Assembly: GCF_002355655.1 (NCBI RefSeq)
Contig: NZ_AP017569.1
Span: 558,001 to 622,000 of the forward strand
DNA from: Halorubrum trapanicum
Lineage (GTDB): Archaea > Halobacteriota > Halobacteria > Halobacteriales > Haloferacaceae
Direction of reading: 5' to 3'
DNA: 64,000 nt
Shown: piece after piece, positions 25,228 through 34,676 of the stretch
Numbering within the stretch: position 1 is the first letter of the stretch
Layout: each line of letters starts with the position of its first letter
Notes under the pieces: model-generated
What the model was told of the DNA's origin: nothing
The model's database searches: none
The model's input: only the letters and a program-made list of their open reading frames with translations
Translations under genes and position numbers: made by a program

Positions 25228-26676
25228 ATGAGCGATCCGTTCGTGGTCGTCGGCGCCGACGCGGCGGGGTTGAGCGCGGCCAGCAAGTTCCGGCGCGAGG
25301 CGCCCGACCGCGAGGTCGTCGTCTTCGAGAAGGGCCGGTGGATCTCGTACGCCTACTGCGGGATGCCGTACTTCATCGCGGGCTACGTCGACCGCATGTC
25401 GAACCTCCTCTCGCTGTCGCCGAGCGACGTCGACGAGCGGGGGATCGACCTCCGTCGGGGTAGCGAGGTCGTCGCCGTCGACCCCGACGCGAAGCGCGTC
25501 ACCGTCGAGACGGCCGACGGCGACCGCTTCGAGCAGGCGTACGGCGACCTGCTCGTCGCCACCGGCGCGCGCGCGACGACCGGTCCCTTCGACGTGCGCG
25601 GCGTCGACGGCGCGTTCACGCTCCACGACATGGACGCGGCCGCCGCCATCGACGCGTACGTCGCCGATCCGGACGCCTACGACCCCGAGCGCGCGGACGT
25701 GAGCGCGGTCGACCGCGAGCGCGTCGAGCGCAACGCCGCGATGCCGGCGCCCGAGACCGCCGCGGTCGTCGGCGGCGGGTACGTCGGCGTCGAGGTCGCG
25801 GAGGCGCTGACCGAGCGCGGGCTGGACGTCCACGTGTTCCACCGCTCCGGCCACCTCCTCTCGCCGTTCGGCGAGACTGTCGGGAACCGCGTCGAGGCGG
25901 CCCTCGAAGCCGAGGACGTCACGGTTCACACCGACTCGCCGGTCGAGGCGCTCGTCGGCGACGACCGGATCGAGGCGGTCGAGGTCGGGGGCGACCTCGA
26001 CGGGACCGTTCCCGAGCGCTTCCCGGTCGATATGGCCGTCGTCGGCGTCGGCATCCGGCCGAACACCGACCTCCTCGACGGCACCGGCGTCGACCTCGGA
26101 CCGGGCGACGCGGTCCGCGTCGACGACCGCGGCCGCACCAGCCTCCCGGACGTGTACGCCGCGGGCGACTGCGCGACCGCCCGCCACGCGGTGACCGGAG
26201 AGCCCGACTGGCTCCCGCTCGGCCTCACCGCGAACCGTGCCGGGCGCGCCATCGGTGCGACCGTCGCCGGCGACCCGACGCCCGTCGGCGACATCGCGGG
26301 CACCGCGGCCGTGAAGGCGTTCGACGCCGAGGCCGCCCGTGTCGGGCTACTCGACCCCGAGAAGGCCGAGGCGGCCGGCTTCGACCCGGTGGACGAGACG
26401 GTGACCGCCGGCTCGCGCTCCGGCTACTACCCGGGCGCGGCCGAAACCGACGTGACCCTCGTCGCCGACCGGGACACCGGGCGTCTGCTCGGCGGGAGCA
26501 TCGTCGGCACCGACCGGGCCGCGGTCCGGATCGACACGCTCGCGACCGCGATCGAGGCGGACATGACCGTCCCCGAGGTCGAGCGCTTGGACCTCGCGTA
26601 CGCGCCGCCGTTCAGTCCGGTGTGGGACCCGATACTCGTCGCCGCGAAGGTGCTGAACGGGAAGCTCAACGAGTGA
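25228..26676 (+). CDS. FAD-dependent pyridine nucleotide-disulfide oxidoreductase, CoA-disulfide reductase-like
   Basis: The 482-residue protein has an N-terminal FAD fold (VVVGADAAGLSAASKFRR), the single redox Cys44 in YAYCGMPYF as in CoA-disulfide reductase and NADH oxidase, a central NAD(P) site (AAVVGGGYVGVEVAEALTER), the FAD closing motif VYAAGDCATARH and the C-terminal dimerisation domain. It would reduce a low-molecular-weight disulfide or oxygen with NAD(P)H in the cytoplasm. Substrate cannot be decided; gamma-glutamylcysteine ligase is encoded 3 kb away. Confidence 0.87.
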   Translation: MSDPFVVVGADAAGLSAASKFRREAPDREVVVFEKGRWISYAYCGMPYFIAGYVDRMSNLLSLSPSDVDERGIDLRRGSEVVAVDPDAKRVTVETADGDRFEQAYGDLLVATGARATTGPFDVRGVDGAFTLHDMDAAAAIDAYVADPDAYDPERADVSAVDRERVERNAAMPAPETAAVVGGGYVGVEVAEALTERGLDVHVFHRSGHLLSPFGETVGNRVEAALEAEDVTVHTDSPVEALVGDDRIEAVEVGGDLDGTVPERFPVDMAVVGVGIRPNTDLLDGTGVDLGPGDAVRVDDRGRTSLPDVYAAGDCATARHAVTGEPDWLPLGLTANRAGRAIGATVAGDPTPVGDIAGTAAVKAFDAEAARVGLLDPEKAEAAGFDPVDETVTAGSRSGYYPGAAETDVTLVADRDTGRLLGGSIVGTDRAAVRIDTLATAIEADMTVPEVERLDLAYAPPFSPVWDPILVAAKVLNGKLNE

Positions 26677-26695
26677 GGCGGTTCGGGTCGCGACG

Positions 26696-27181
26696 CTACC
26701 GCGACGCGGCGATCCGCGAGAGGAGGAAGCCGACGACCGCCGACGCGGCGCCCACCGCGACCGCGACCGCGCCGGCGAGCGCCAGCGGGGCCGTGAACGC
26801 GGCGGCGGCCGGGGCGCCGGCCGCGAGCGGGAGGAGGTACGGCTCCGGTCCGAGCTCCCGAAGCAGCGTCCCCGCGAACGGTCCGTAGGCGAGCAGTATC
26901 GCCGGGAACGCGCCGCCGCCGGTCGCGGCGAACGCGACCGCGCCGATCGCCGTCACCGCGGCGAGGACGCCGGTGGTCTGCGCGCTTCCGACGCCGGCCG
27001 CGGCCGTCACGTCGAACGCGACGTACGACAGCGCGAGGCCGACCGCGCTCCACACCGTCGCCCGCTCGAATCCGGTCTCGCCGAGGGCTATCCGTCGGAG
27101 CGCCGCGCGTCGAGACGCGGCCGCGCCGCCGTCGCTCGCGCCGTCCGCCGTTCGCTCGTCGCTCGCGTCGTCGCCCGTCAT
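26696..27181 (-). CDS. hypothetical membrane protein downstream of coaD
   Basis: The 161-residue protein has a polar N-terminal tail of about 40 residues (rich in Ala, Asp, Ser) and four hydrophobic segments, with LGPEPYLLPLAAGAPAAAAF between the second and third or third and fourth. No family recognised. Its ATG overlaps the coaD stop by four bases (ATGA), so it is translationally coupled to the CoA gene; a functional link is not implied. Confidence 0.7.
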   Translation of the reverse strand: MTGDDASDERTADGASDGGAAASRRAALRRIALGETGFERATVWSAVGLALSYVAFDVTAAAGVGSAQTTGVLAAVTAIGAVAFAATGGGAFPAILLAYGPFAGTLLRELGPEPYLLPLAAGAPAAAAFTAPLALAGAVAVAVGAASAVVGFLLSRIAASR

Positions 27182-27672
27182 TCCGGTCGCGTCGCGCCCC
27201 GCCCCTCGCGGTCGGGGGTGAGGTTACCGTGTTCGTCGATCTCGCCCGCGACGATCCGCGTCGAGGAGATGCGCTCGCCGTCCTCGGCGATCACGTGGTC
27301 GACGACGACCAGATCGAGCGGGTCGCGGCCGCGCTCGGCGCGGATCTCGTTGATCCGCTCGCCGCCGGCCTTCGTCTCGGGGGAGACGATCAGCGCGTCG
27401 AACTCCGGTTCGACCGCGATGCCGGTCGGCTCCGTCAGTTCGCGGATCTCGTACTCGCGCCCGTGCGCTTCGGCCCGCGGGGCCAGCTCCGCCTCCAGGT
27501 CGCGCTCGCGCCGGTCGTAGGGGCGGACGTACCGCTCGACGTGTCGGGTCTCCGGCGCCAAGTCGTCGGAGGTGAGCCCGACCGTGACGTCACCCAGCTC
27601 GAACGCCCGTTCGAACAGCTTGCGGTGGCCGTCGTGAACGGGATCGAACGTACCCCCCAGCGCGACGTTCAT
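27178..27672 (-). CDS. coaD: phosphopantetheine adenylyltransferase, archaeal type
   Basis: The 164-residue nucleotidyltransferase has GGTFDPVHDGHRKLFERAF, with the ATP-binding HxGH variant HDGH, LTSDDLAPETRHVERYVRPY and the C-terminal ISSTRIVAGEID. It transfers AMP from ATP to 4'-phosphopantetheine to make dephospho-CoA, the penultimate step of CoA synthesis. Its stop overlaps the start of the downstream membrane gene. A TATA-like TTTTAAG lies at 27697-27703, about 27-30 bases before the start. Confidence 0.93.
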   Translation of the reverse strand: MNVALGGTFDPVHDGHRKLFERAFELGDVTVGLTSDDLAPETRHVERYVRPYDRRERDLEAELAPRAEAHGREYEIRELTEPTGIAVEPEFDALIVSPETKAGGERINEIRAERGRDPLDLVVVDHVIAEDGERISSTRIVAGEIDEHGNLTPDREGRGATRPE

Positions 27673-27747
27673 GCCTCTCCGTTGCGCGGGTCGAACTTAA
27701 AACGTCCCGAACCGCGGTCGGGCGGTGCGCGGTCGGTGCCGGCCGAA

Positions 27748-28389
27748 TCAGTTCGTCGGCTCGTCGCCGTCCGCGTCGTCACCGTCCGCGTCGTCGTCAC
27801 TGTCCGCTTCGTCGCCTCCGGTGTCTTCGCCGCCTTCGGCTTCATCTCCGTCAGATGCCTCGTCGTCGACGCCGTCGCCGTCCTCGCCGTCGACGGATAT
27901 CTGGACCGGTTCGGTGTCGCCGTCGGGCGACTCGCCGCCGAGCCGGCGGTCGAGGTTGAAGACGGCGTTCAGCTCGGCCTGGACGTCGCCGACGACGGTG
28001 CGGACCAGTTCGCTCGGCGCGATGGCCTCGTACTCGTAGGGGTTGTTGCCCGCCCCCTCCGCCTTCCGCTTGCCGCGCTCGACGGTCCCCTCGTCGTGGA
28101 GCTCGGCGAGCGCCTCGCGGACGGTGCTGGGGTACAGCCCCGTGCCGTCGGCGACCTCGTCGCTCGTGCTGTGGGGGTTATCGCGGAGGTAGACGTAGAT
28201 GCGCGCGCGGGTCTCGGTGTCGAGCAGCCACGCGAGCAGGTCGACGACGTTGTCGTCGAACCCCTTCACCGCCCTGTCCGCGCCCTCGCCGAGCCGCTCT
28301 TTCGTCTTCCGAAGCTCCTCGCGGGTCCGGTCCGTCGGCGACTCCTCCGGGTCGTCTCCCGGCTCGGTCGGTGAATCGTCCGTGGTCAT
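27748..28389 (-). CDS. winged-helix regulator with long acidic tail
   Basis: The 213-residue protein has a coiled N-terminal part (REELRKTKERLGEGADRAV), a winged helix near 55-110 (TRARIYVYLRDNPHSTSDEV, then GLYPSTVREALAELHDEGTV) and a wing with GKRKAEGAGNNPYEYEAI. The last about 60 residues are almost only Asp, Glu, Gly and Ala. It is a TrmB/ArsR-like haloarchaeal regulator; targets are not evident. The frame of the acidic tail has no break, so the tail is real coding sequence. Confidence 0.83.
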   Translation of the reverse strand: MTTDDSPTEPGDDPEESPTDRTREELRKTKERLGEGADRAVKGFDDNVVDLLAWLLDTETRARIYVYLRDNPHSTSDEVADGTGLYPSTVREALAELHDEGTVERGKRKAEGAGNNPYEYEAIAPSELVRTVVGDVQAELNAVFNLDRRLGGESPDGDTEPVQISVDGEDGDGVDDEASDGDEAEGGEDTGGDEADSDDDADGDDADGDEPTN

Positions 28390-28484
28390 GCCGGAAACTG
28401 GGGGCTACGCGGCCAAAAGCGTTTCTCGTCGCTTTCGTTCCGACGGAACTCCCGGGAGCGCCCCAGAGGCGTTCGATTCCGGGG

Positions 28485-29564
28485 TTAGGGGCTCACGAGG
28501 AGGTCCGAACGCAGCGCGTCGGCGCCCTCCTCGTCGCGGATCCGGCGCTGGCGCGCGGCGCCGCTCTCCGCCTCGTACACCTCGCGGATACCGTCGACGC
28601 CGAGCCGGTCGCACTCCGCCGCGACGACCTCGCCGAGCGCGGTCGTCCCCTCGCCGTCGCGGTCGACGAACGCGGCCTCGTGGCCGTGACGGATCGCGCG
28701 CCACTTGTTCTCGTCGAGCAGCTCGCGGCGCAGCGTCGACGGCGACTCGCCGTCCTCGTACCGCTCGGCGTAGTCGACGACCAGCGCGCGGACGTACTCG
28801 GCGAGCGCGAGCGTGACCTCGGGGTCGCGCTGCGCGTCGGGCGCGCGAACCTCCACCGTGCCGTGGCCCGTGTGGGGGCGCACGTCGAACCACAGCTCGC
28901 CGCGGTCCGCGATGGAGTCCGTCTCGACCATCCGGCGTTCGTACCGCTGGAACGCGTCGAAGTCGTCGAACGCCGAGGGGATCCCGGTGTTCGGGAGGTT
29001 CTCGAACACCTTCGCGCGGGCCGAGGCGAGTCCGGTGTCGAACCCGTTCCAGAACGGGGAGTTCGCGGACAAGGCGAGCAGCACCGGGCAGTGCCACCGC
29101 AGGCGGTTCGCGACCCAGACGGCCTTGTCCGCGTCGTCGACGCCGACGTGGACGTGGAGCCCCGCGGTCGTGTTCCGGTGTTGCGGGTACTGGATCCGGT
29201 CCAGCTGGGCCTGATACCGCGGCTTCCGAACGTGGTCGAGCTCGCGCCACTTCGCCGCCGGGTGGAGGCCCGCGGCCGCGATCTGATACCCGTCCGCGGC
29301 GGCGTGGTCGACGAGCGCCTCGCGGACCGTCGCGAGCGCGTCCGCGGCGTTCGCCGGGTCCTCGATCAGTTCCGTCTGCGCCTCGATGGTACACTCGAAC
29401 AGCTCGTGGTCGAACCCCTCCGGCACCGCCGCTGGCGGGTCGCGGCCGTACACGAGGTCGTCGGTCCCGGACGTGGGATTGCCGTCGGCATCGACGATGT
29501 AGAACTCCTCCTCGATGCCGAGCGTCCCCATCCGGGAGAACGCGTCCCGCGAACCGAGTTCCAT
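28485..29564 (-). CDS. gshA: glutamate-cysteine ligase
   Basis: The 359-residue protein is GCS2-type gamma-glutamylcysteine ligase: [55 protein letters not shown], and [20 protein letters not shown]. It joins glutamate and cysteine with ATP. Halobacteria use gamma-glutamylcysteine itself as the main thiol and lack glutathione synthetase, so this is the last step of the pathway here. It follows an AT-rich box TCTTATATGG at 29589-29598 on the same strand. Confidence 0.94.
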   Translation of the reverse strand: MELGSRDAFSRMGTLGIEEEFYIVDADGNPTSGTDDLVYGRDPPAAVPEGFDHELFECTIEAQTELIEDPANAADALATVREALVDHAAADGYQIAAAGLHPAAKWRELDHVRKPRYQAQLDRIQYPQHRNTTAGLHVHVGVDDADKAVWVANRLRWHCPVLLALSANSPFWNGFDTGLASARAKVFENLPNTGIPSAFDDFDAFQRYERRMVETDSIADRGELWFDVRPHTGHGTVEVRAPDAQRDPEVTLALAEYVRALVVDYAERYEDGESPSTLRRELLDENKWRAIRHGHEAAFVDRDGEGTTALGEVVAAECDRLGVDGIREVYEAESGAARQRRIRDEEGADALRSDLLVSP

Positions 29565-29644
29565 TACGCCTCCGTTCCGCCCGCGCGGTCTTATATGGAT
29601 TGGAACCCGAAACGGAGCGCCGGTCTCGCGAGCGACTGCTTAAA

Positions 29645-30985
29645 TTAGTCGTCGAGCTCCTCGGCGACGGAGTCCGGAACCGCGTCCGGGCCGCCGGCCG
29701 CGGCGTCGGCGATGTCCGCCTCCTCCGGGCTTTCGGCCTCCGACGCGAACTCGGGGTCGAACAGCCGGAGCGCGGTCCGGATCGTCTCCCAGTCGTCCTC
29801 GCCCGCGGCGTCGCGGAGCGAGCGCGTCGGCGCCGCGAGCAGCTGGCCGACGAGGGCGTCGGCCAGGTCCGCGACCGTCTCGCGCTGCTCGTCGGTCAGG
29901 TCGCCCTGCGCCTCCAGCTTCGACATCGCGCGGTCGAGCTCGCGGGCCTTCACCTGGTCCGCGCCGGCGTACATCGCCGAGATCGCGTCGTCGGCGCGCT
30001 TCCGCTTGTACGCCTCCAGGATGCGGTCGAGCTCCTCGTCGATGATCGACTCGACCTTCCGGGCCTCCTCCGCGCGGCTCTCGCGGGTCCGCCGGGTGAC
30101 GTCCTCGAGGTCGTCGATGTCGTAGACGGTGACACCCTCGCGGGCGCCCGCCGCGGGGTCGACGTCGCGCGGCTGCGCGATGTCGATACAGACGAGCCGC
30201 CCCGCGCCGTCGACGTACGAGGGGTGGACGACCAGATCCGGGCTCCCGGTCGCGGTGACGACGAGGTCGGCGTCGGGGATGATCGCGGGGAGGTCCGCGA
30301 GCGACACCGCCTCCGCGGGGGTGTCGACCTCCTCGACGACGAACTCCGCGTGCGGCACCGTGCGGTTGGCGACGACGATCTCCGAGACGGCGGTGTCGTC
30401 GAGCGTTCGAGCGGCGAGCGTTCCCATCTCGCCGGCGCCGACGACGACGGCCGTCCCGTCTGTCAGGTCGATCTCGCCGGCCGCGAGCCGGACGGCCGCG
30501 GAGCCGAGCGAGACGACCCCCTCGTTGATCTCGGTCTCCGTCCGCGCGCGCTCGCCGACGTGGAGCGCCTTCGTCACGGCGTCCTTGAGGACGGGGCCGA
30601 TCCCGCCCGCGGACTTCGACTCCTCGTAGGCCTCCCGCAGCTGGCCGATGATCTGGTCCTCGCCGAGCACGAGCGACTCCAGCCCGGAGGCGACCCGCAT
30701 CAGGTGTTCTAAGCTCTCCTCGTGGTCGAGGCGGCGGACCGCGCCGGCGCGCACCTCCGGCGCGAACGTCGACAGCGCCGTCGCCCCGTCGACGGTCCGG
30801 TCCGTGACGACGTACGCCTCCGAGCGGTTACACGTCTGGACCGCGAACGCCTCCTCGACTCCTTCGCGCGCGAGCAGGTCGGAGACGGTCGCGCGGACGC
30901 CGTCGCCGCCGGCGGCCTCGATCTCGTCGACGGTCGCGTCGGCGTGGGCGACGCTCGCGCCGGCGATCGCACCCGTCTCTCTCAT
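29645..30985 (-). CDS. hemA: glutamyl-tRNA reductase
   Basis: The 446-residue enzyme reduces glutamyl-tRNA(Glu) to glutamate-1-semialdehyde with NADPH, the first committed step of tetrapyrrole synthesis. The catalytic Cys52 sits in VQTCNRSEAYV; the family ESLVLGEDQIIGQLREAYE and the NADPH motif VVGAGEMGTLAARTL are present. The ATG at 30985 overlaps the stop of the siroheme-synthase gene by four bases (ATGA). The C-terminal 50 residues are an acidic haloarchaeal tail. Confidence 0.95.
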   Translation of the reverse strand: MRETGAIAGASVAHADATVDEIEAAGGDGVRATVSDLLAREGVEEAFAVQTCNRSEAYVVTDRTVDGATALSTFAPEVRAGAVRRLDHEESLEHLMRVASGLESLVLGEDQIIGQLREAYEESKSAGGIGPVLKDAVTKALHVGERARTETEINEGVVSLGSAAVRLAAGEIDLTDGTAVVVGAGEMGTLAARTLDDTAVSEIVVANRTVPHAEFVVEEVDTPAEAVSLADLPAIIPDADLVVTATGSPDLVVHPSYVDGAGRLVCIDIAQPRDVDPAAGAREGVTVYDIDDLEDVTRRTRESRAEEARKVESIIDEELDRILEAYKRKRADDAISAMYAGADQVKARELDRAMSKLEAQGDLTDEQRETVADLADALVGQLLAAPTRSLRDAAGEDDWETIRTALRLFDPEFASEAESPEEADIADAAAGGPDAVPDSVAEELDD

Positions 30986-31680
30986 CGGTCGAGTACCTCC
31001 TCGATCACGGTGTCGGCCTCTTGCCGTCCGTTGGATCTCCCCTTTTGTAAACCCTTCCAAACCCCCCGGGATCTGACAACGCGCCGGACCGCTTCCCGCC
31101 GCGTTTCGGGGTCGACACCCTCCGATTTCAGCTCCTCGCGGATCTCCCCCGAGAGCGCAGCCATCTCGCCGGCCCCCTCGATCTCGGCCTCGATCCGCTC
31201 CCGGAGCGCCTTCGCCAAGGCGGGGCTCGTGCCCCCCGTCGAGAGCGCCACGGTCACCGGCTCGTCCTCGACCGTCGCGGGCACCACGACGCTGCCCGGA
31301 TCGCGGCCGCCGGAGACGTCCGTCCGGTTGACTAAGATTCCCCGATCGAGCGCCGCGGCCTCGACGGCGGCGTTGACCGCGGCGTCGTCGGTCGCCGCGA
31401 CCGCGAGCGCCGGGTCGAGCCGGTCGAGCCAGTCGGGAATCTCGTCCGTGTCCGGAGCGGCGCGGACCAGTTCGACCGGCGGCCCGTCCGCACCGTCGCC
31501 GTCCGCGCGCCCGTCCGCCTCGCGCCCGTCCGCGAGCGAGCGCAGCCGCTCGTCAAACTCGGGGCTGACGACGACGATCCGGCCCGCCTCGTCGAACCCG
31601 GCAGCCTTTCGCGCCCCCACGGAACCGCCGCCGAAGACGGCGACCGTCTCGCCCGCGAGGTCGTGGTACAGCGGAGTCAC
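30982..31680 (-). CDS. precorrin-2 dehydrogenase / siroheme synthase N-terminal type
   Basis: The 232-residue protein has an NAD-binding fold VAVFGGGSVGARKAAGF, VNRTDVSGGRDPGSVVVPA, and VALSTGGTSPALAKALRERI, the signature of the CysG N-terminal/Met8/SirC family. It oxidises precorrin-2 to sirohydrochlorin. It sits between the siroheme decarboxylase and hemA, overlapping both by four bases. An Asp/Gly-rich insert near residues 53-66 is haloarchaeal. Chelatase activity is uncertain. Confidence 0.93.
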   Translation of the reverse strand: MTPLYHDLAGETVAVFGGGSVGARKAAGFDEAGRIVVVSPEFDERLRSLADGREADGRADGDGADGPPVELVRAAPDTDEIPDWLDRLDPALAVAATDDAAVNAAVEAAALDRGILVNRTDVSGGRDPGSVVVPATVEDEPVTVALSTGGTSPALAKALRERIEAEIEGAGEMAALSGEIREELKSEGVDPETRREAVRRVVRSRGVWKGLQKGRSNGRQEADTVIEEVLDR

Positions 31681-32762
31681 GCCGTGTTGCTGTCCGCCCG
31701 GTCCGCGATGCGGATCCCGGTCTTCTTCAGGATACGCGTCGAGAACAGCGTGTCCCAGTCGTCGGCGCCGACGTCCCAGTACTCGTCCATCAGCTCCCGC
31801 ACCTCCGCGATCCGGCGCTCGCTCTCCGCCTCGGTGCGGCCGTGCGTCATCGCGAAGAAGTTGTACTCCCAGACGCCGGCGTGGCGCGGCCGCTCGTAGC
31901 AGTGCGTGACGAAGTCCAAGTCAGCGACGGCGGGGCCGACCTCGTCTAAGACCTCCTCGGGCACGTTCCAGACCGTCATCCCGTTCTCCGTGTAGCCGAG
32001 CGCGTAGTGGTTCGGGATGACGCCGACGCGGCGCACCTTCCCCTCCCGCTCGAACCGCTTGACCGTCTCGATCACCCACCCGACGTCGGCGCCGATCGCG
32101 GCCGCGACGTCCGCGTACGGGGTCTCCGTCACCGGGAGCCCGCCCTGGATCTCGACGATCAGGTCGCGCTCGTCGGGGGTGAGCGTCTCCCGGTCGCTCG
32201 GTTCCACGGTGGGCCCGAGGTCCGACAGGTCCACGTCGCCGTCGGGGACCGGTCCGTCGACGAGGAACTTCGCGCCGACGTGGAACTCCCGGAGCTTCGG
32301 GAGGTTGTACGTCTCCTGGCCCGTCGCGGCCTCGATCTCTTCGAGCACCTCCTCGACGCGGTCGCTCCCGTCCTTGTCGGGGTCCGGGTGGTCGGCGACG
32401 CTCACCACGAACCACATGTTGAGGTGGGGGTGCTCCCGCTCGTAGTTGTGCGCCACCGCGGTGAACTCGTTGACGGTCTCCGCGATCTCGTCGTAGCGGT
32501 CCTCGGGGGCGTGCATCGCCACGAGCGACGCCGCGCCGCCGATCTCCTCGGCGTTGACGAGCGCGCCGAACCGCGAGAGGATTCCCTCCTCGTCGAGTTC
32601 GCGGACGCGCTCGCAGAGCTCCGGGCCCGTCACGTCGACGCCGCGCTCCGCGAGCGCGGCCGCCGCGGCGTCGAAGGGCCGTTCCGCGACCGGGAACCCG
32701 CCCTGGAACGCGTTGATGATCGCGCGGTCGAGCGCCGTCAGATCCGCGTCGACCTCTCGCAT
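31677..32762 (-). CDS. siroheme decarboxylase, AhbA-AhbB type fused
   Basis: The 361-residue protein carries two Lrp/AsnC-like halves. The first begins LDRAIINAFQGGFPVAERPF and contains RFGALVNAEEIGG and NYEREHPHLNMWFV; the second begins ERDLIVEIQGGLPVTETPY and contains RRVGVIPNHYALGY and HCYERPRHAGVWEYNFFAM. In many archaea AhbA and AhbB are separate; here they are one chain. It decarboxylates siroheme to didecarboxysiroheme in the alternative heme pathway. It is the first gene of a coupled operon with sirC-like and hemA genes. Confidence 0.92.
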   Translation of the reverse strand: MREVDADLTALDRAIINAFQGGFPVAERPFDAAAAALAERGVDVTGPELCERVRELDEEGILSRFGALVNAEEIGGAASLVAMHAPEDRYDEIAETVNEFTAVAHNYEREHPHLNMWFVVSVADHPDPDKDGSDRVEEVLEEIEAATGQETYNLPKLREFHVGAKFLVDGPVPDGDVDLSDLGPTVEPSDRETLTPDERDLIVEIQGGLPVTETPYADVAAAIGADVGWVIETVKRFEREGKVRRVGVIPNHYALGYTENGMTVWNVPEEVLDEVGPAVADLDFVTHCYERPRHAGVWEYNFFAMTHGRTEAESERRIAEVRELMDEYWDVGADDWDTLFSTRILKKTGIRIADRADSNTA

Positions 32763-32850
32763 GGCGCGACCTCGGGACCGAGCGAGAATAAGCGGTTCGG
32801 CCTGACGCCGCTGTCCGCCGGCGACGACCGTCGACCGCCGCGGCCCTCAC

Positions 32851-33318
32851 TCAGCCGTCCACGTCGCGGGCGATGTCCGCGAGCGACGACCGCGGGCTCC
32901 GATTCGCGTCGTACACGGTCCGCTCGCCGGGGACCCGGAGCCCGTACAGCTCGCCGGGCACCACGACGTCGAGGACGACGCTGTCGCCCGGCTCCCGGCC
33001 GTTCGCGTCGAGCCACTCGACCAACCGGTTCGTCCCCTCGCTCGCCTCGCGCGCGAGCCGCCGGTTGTCGAACGCGCCGCGGAGGAGCCGCCCCCGCGAG
33101 TCGCTCGCGACCCGCGCGTGGCGCTCCTCGCGGTCGATCGCGACCCGGATCAGGTCCCCCTGGCTCACGCCGAGCGCGTCGCAGGTCCCGGACTCGACGC
33201 GGCCGTCGAGCGCGTCGTCGTCGGGGAGCCTGACGCAGGGGCGGCGAGTGCCGCCGCTCCGGGCGAGCGAGACGCGGATCGAAGAGACGTCCTCGCCGTC
33301 GGAGGGAACGCGAGGCAT
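32851..33318 (-). CDS. conserved haloarchaeal protein, function unknown
   Basis: The 155-residue protein (start MPRVPSDGEDVSSIRVSLAR at the ATG 33318) contains LRLPDDDALDG-like strands, SQGDLIRVAIDREERHARVA and PGDSVVLDVVVPGELYGLRV, which suggests a small beta-barrel, possibly AbrB-like or similar, with no recognised motif. It lies ten bases downstream of S6e on the same strand and is probably cotranscribed with it. A link to translation is only by position. Confidence 0.75.
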   Translation of the reverse strand: MPRVPSDGEDVSSIRVSLARSGGTRRPCVRLPDDDALDGRVESGTCDALGVSQGDLIRVAIDREERHARVASDSRGRLLRGAFDNRRLAREASEGTNRLVEWLDANGREPGDSVVLDVVVPGELYGLRVPGERTVYDANRSPRSSLADIARDVDG

Positions 33319-33328
33319 CGCGGCGTCG

Positions 33329-33736
33329 TTACTCGTCGGCCTCGTCGCCATCCGCGTCGCCCTCGCCGAGCGCGGCCGCCACGTCGCCCTCGCCGTCGAC
33401 GACGCTCGCGTTGATCTGCGCGACGTCGTCGTCGATCTCGCGGCCGCGGACGGTGATGCGCTTGCGCTCGCCCTCTCGGGACGGCTCGAAGCCCACGCCG
33501 CCCTCCAAGAGGAGCTCCTTCAGGCGCGTGCCGGAGACGTCCTCGCGCATCGGGCGCCCGGTCTCGTCGGAGCCGCCGGTGAGCTCGATGGTGTGCTCGG
33601 AGAGTCCGACGGCGTCGCCGCCGATCTCGTCGCCGAGTTCGCGACCGAGGAATCGGTTGGCGTCCTGTCCGTCGACCTCTCGCTGGAACGTCTCGCCGGT
33701 CTCGGGGTCGGCGACGACGACTTTGAATTCGGCCAT
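33329..33736 (-). CDS. rps6e: 30S ribosomal protein S6e
   Basis: The 135-residue protein starts MAEFKVVVADPETGETFQRE and has the S6e pattern FLGRELGDEIGGDAVGL, ELTGGSDETGRPMREDVSG, then GVGFEPSREGERKRITVRG. It is a component of the small ribosomal subunit. The ATG at 33736 is chosen over an upstream in-frame one by family length; TTTTTATGCG about 27 bases upstream gives a leaderless promoter. The C-terminal acidic tail is usual in haloarchaea. Confidence 0.96.
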   Translation of the reverse strand: MAEFKVVVADPETGETFQREVDGQDANRFLGRELGDEIGGDAVGLSEHTIELTGGSDETGRPMREDVSGTRLKELLLEGGVGFEPSREGERKRITVRGREIDDDVAQINASVVDGEGDVAAALGEGDADGDEADE

Positions 33737-33802
33737 GCGCGAACCCAGTCCCCCGCGCATAAAAAGCACGTCGAAACGTCGGAACCGCGGGCCGCGACGC
33801 GC

Positions 33803-34531
33803 TCAGGCGTCTTCCCCGTCGACGCGGACGATCTCGCGCTCGCCGTCGCCCCACGGCCCGTCGACGAGCGCGGCCTCGACGGCGCGGGCGACGGCGGTCG
33901 GGTCGTCCGGGGCGCCGGCGCCGGCGACGCTCCCGACCGAGTCCGGGTCGAACGCCACGTCGAGCGCGTCGTAGACGGGTTCGGTGACCCGCGCGATCGG
34001 CTCGGGGTCGGCCGCCGAGACGACGAGGACCCCCGCGACGAGCGCCGCGTCGGCGCGGACGCGCTGGGCGAGGCCCGCGACCTTGCCGCCGACAGAGGCA
34101 TCAGTTCTGCCCGCGATCCGAAGCGAGTGGTCCCCCGGACAGAACGCGGCCCGCGGCTCTCCCCGGACCACGTCGGCGCCGAGGTCGCTGAGCGCGTCGC
34201 GGAGCGTCTCGGTCGCGGTCTCGTACCGCGAGTCGATCGACCCGCGGCCGTCGCCGGTCGGCACCGCGACGCCGAACGAGAGCGTCGACCCCGTGTACGC
34301 GACCGCGCGCCCGCCGACGTCGCGTTCGAGGGGCGGGAACCCCGCCTCCTCGGCCGCCCGCTTCGCCGCCTCGAACCCGGGCTCGCGGGCGTCGCGCCGA
34401 CCGAACGCGACCTGTCGCGGCGGCGCGGTCACGCGCACGGCCGGGACGCCGTCCGCGGCGGACGCGAGCAGGTCCGCCGTCGGCTCGCGGTCCGCGGCGG
34501 GCGTCTCGAACCCGCCCCTGTACACGCGCAT
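33803..34531 (-). CDS. lipoate/biotin protein ligase family protein
   Basis: The 242-residue protein has the LplA/BirA-type fold: PPRQVAFGRRDAREPGFEAA, DVGGRAVAYTGSTLSFGVAV, a short acceptor region RAAFCPGDHSLRIAGR and KVAGLAQRVRADAALVAGVL. These match the ligase pattern RRxGGRxVxHxxxxLxxS and KxxGxxQxxxxxxxLxHG in degenerate form. It probably transfers a lipoyl or octanoyl group, but the strict catalytic Lys context is weak, so substrate is uncertain. The ATG at 34531 is preferred over upstream ones. Confidence 0.8.
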   Translation of the reverse strand: MRVYRGGFETPAADREPTADLLASAADGVPAVRVTAPPRQVAFGRRDAREPGFEAAKRAAEEAGFPPLERDVGGRAVAYTGSTLSFGVAVPTGDGRGSIDSRYETATETLRDALSDLGADVVRGEPRAAFCPGDHSLRIAGRTDASVGGKVAGLAQRVRADAALVAGVLVVSAADPEPIARVTEPVYDALDVAFDPDSVGSVAGAGAPDDPTAVARAVEAALVDGPWGDGEREIVRVDGEDA

Positions 34532-34676
34532 GCCGAATCTGACGACGGGGGCGTACAAGCCCTTTGCGTCGGGAGCGGTCGCCCGTCGGCGCGCTGCGAG
34601 CCCCGGAGACGAGGCGGCCCGCCGGCCGGCGCGTGACACAACAGTTTTGTCGACCCTGGAAGTGGTTCAGGTATCG

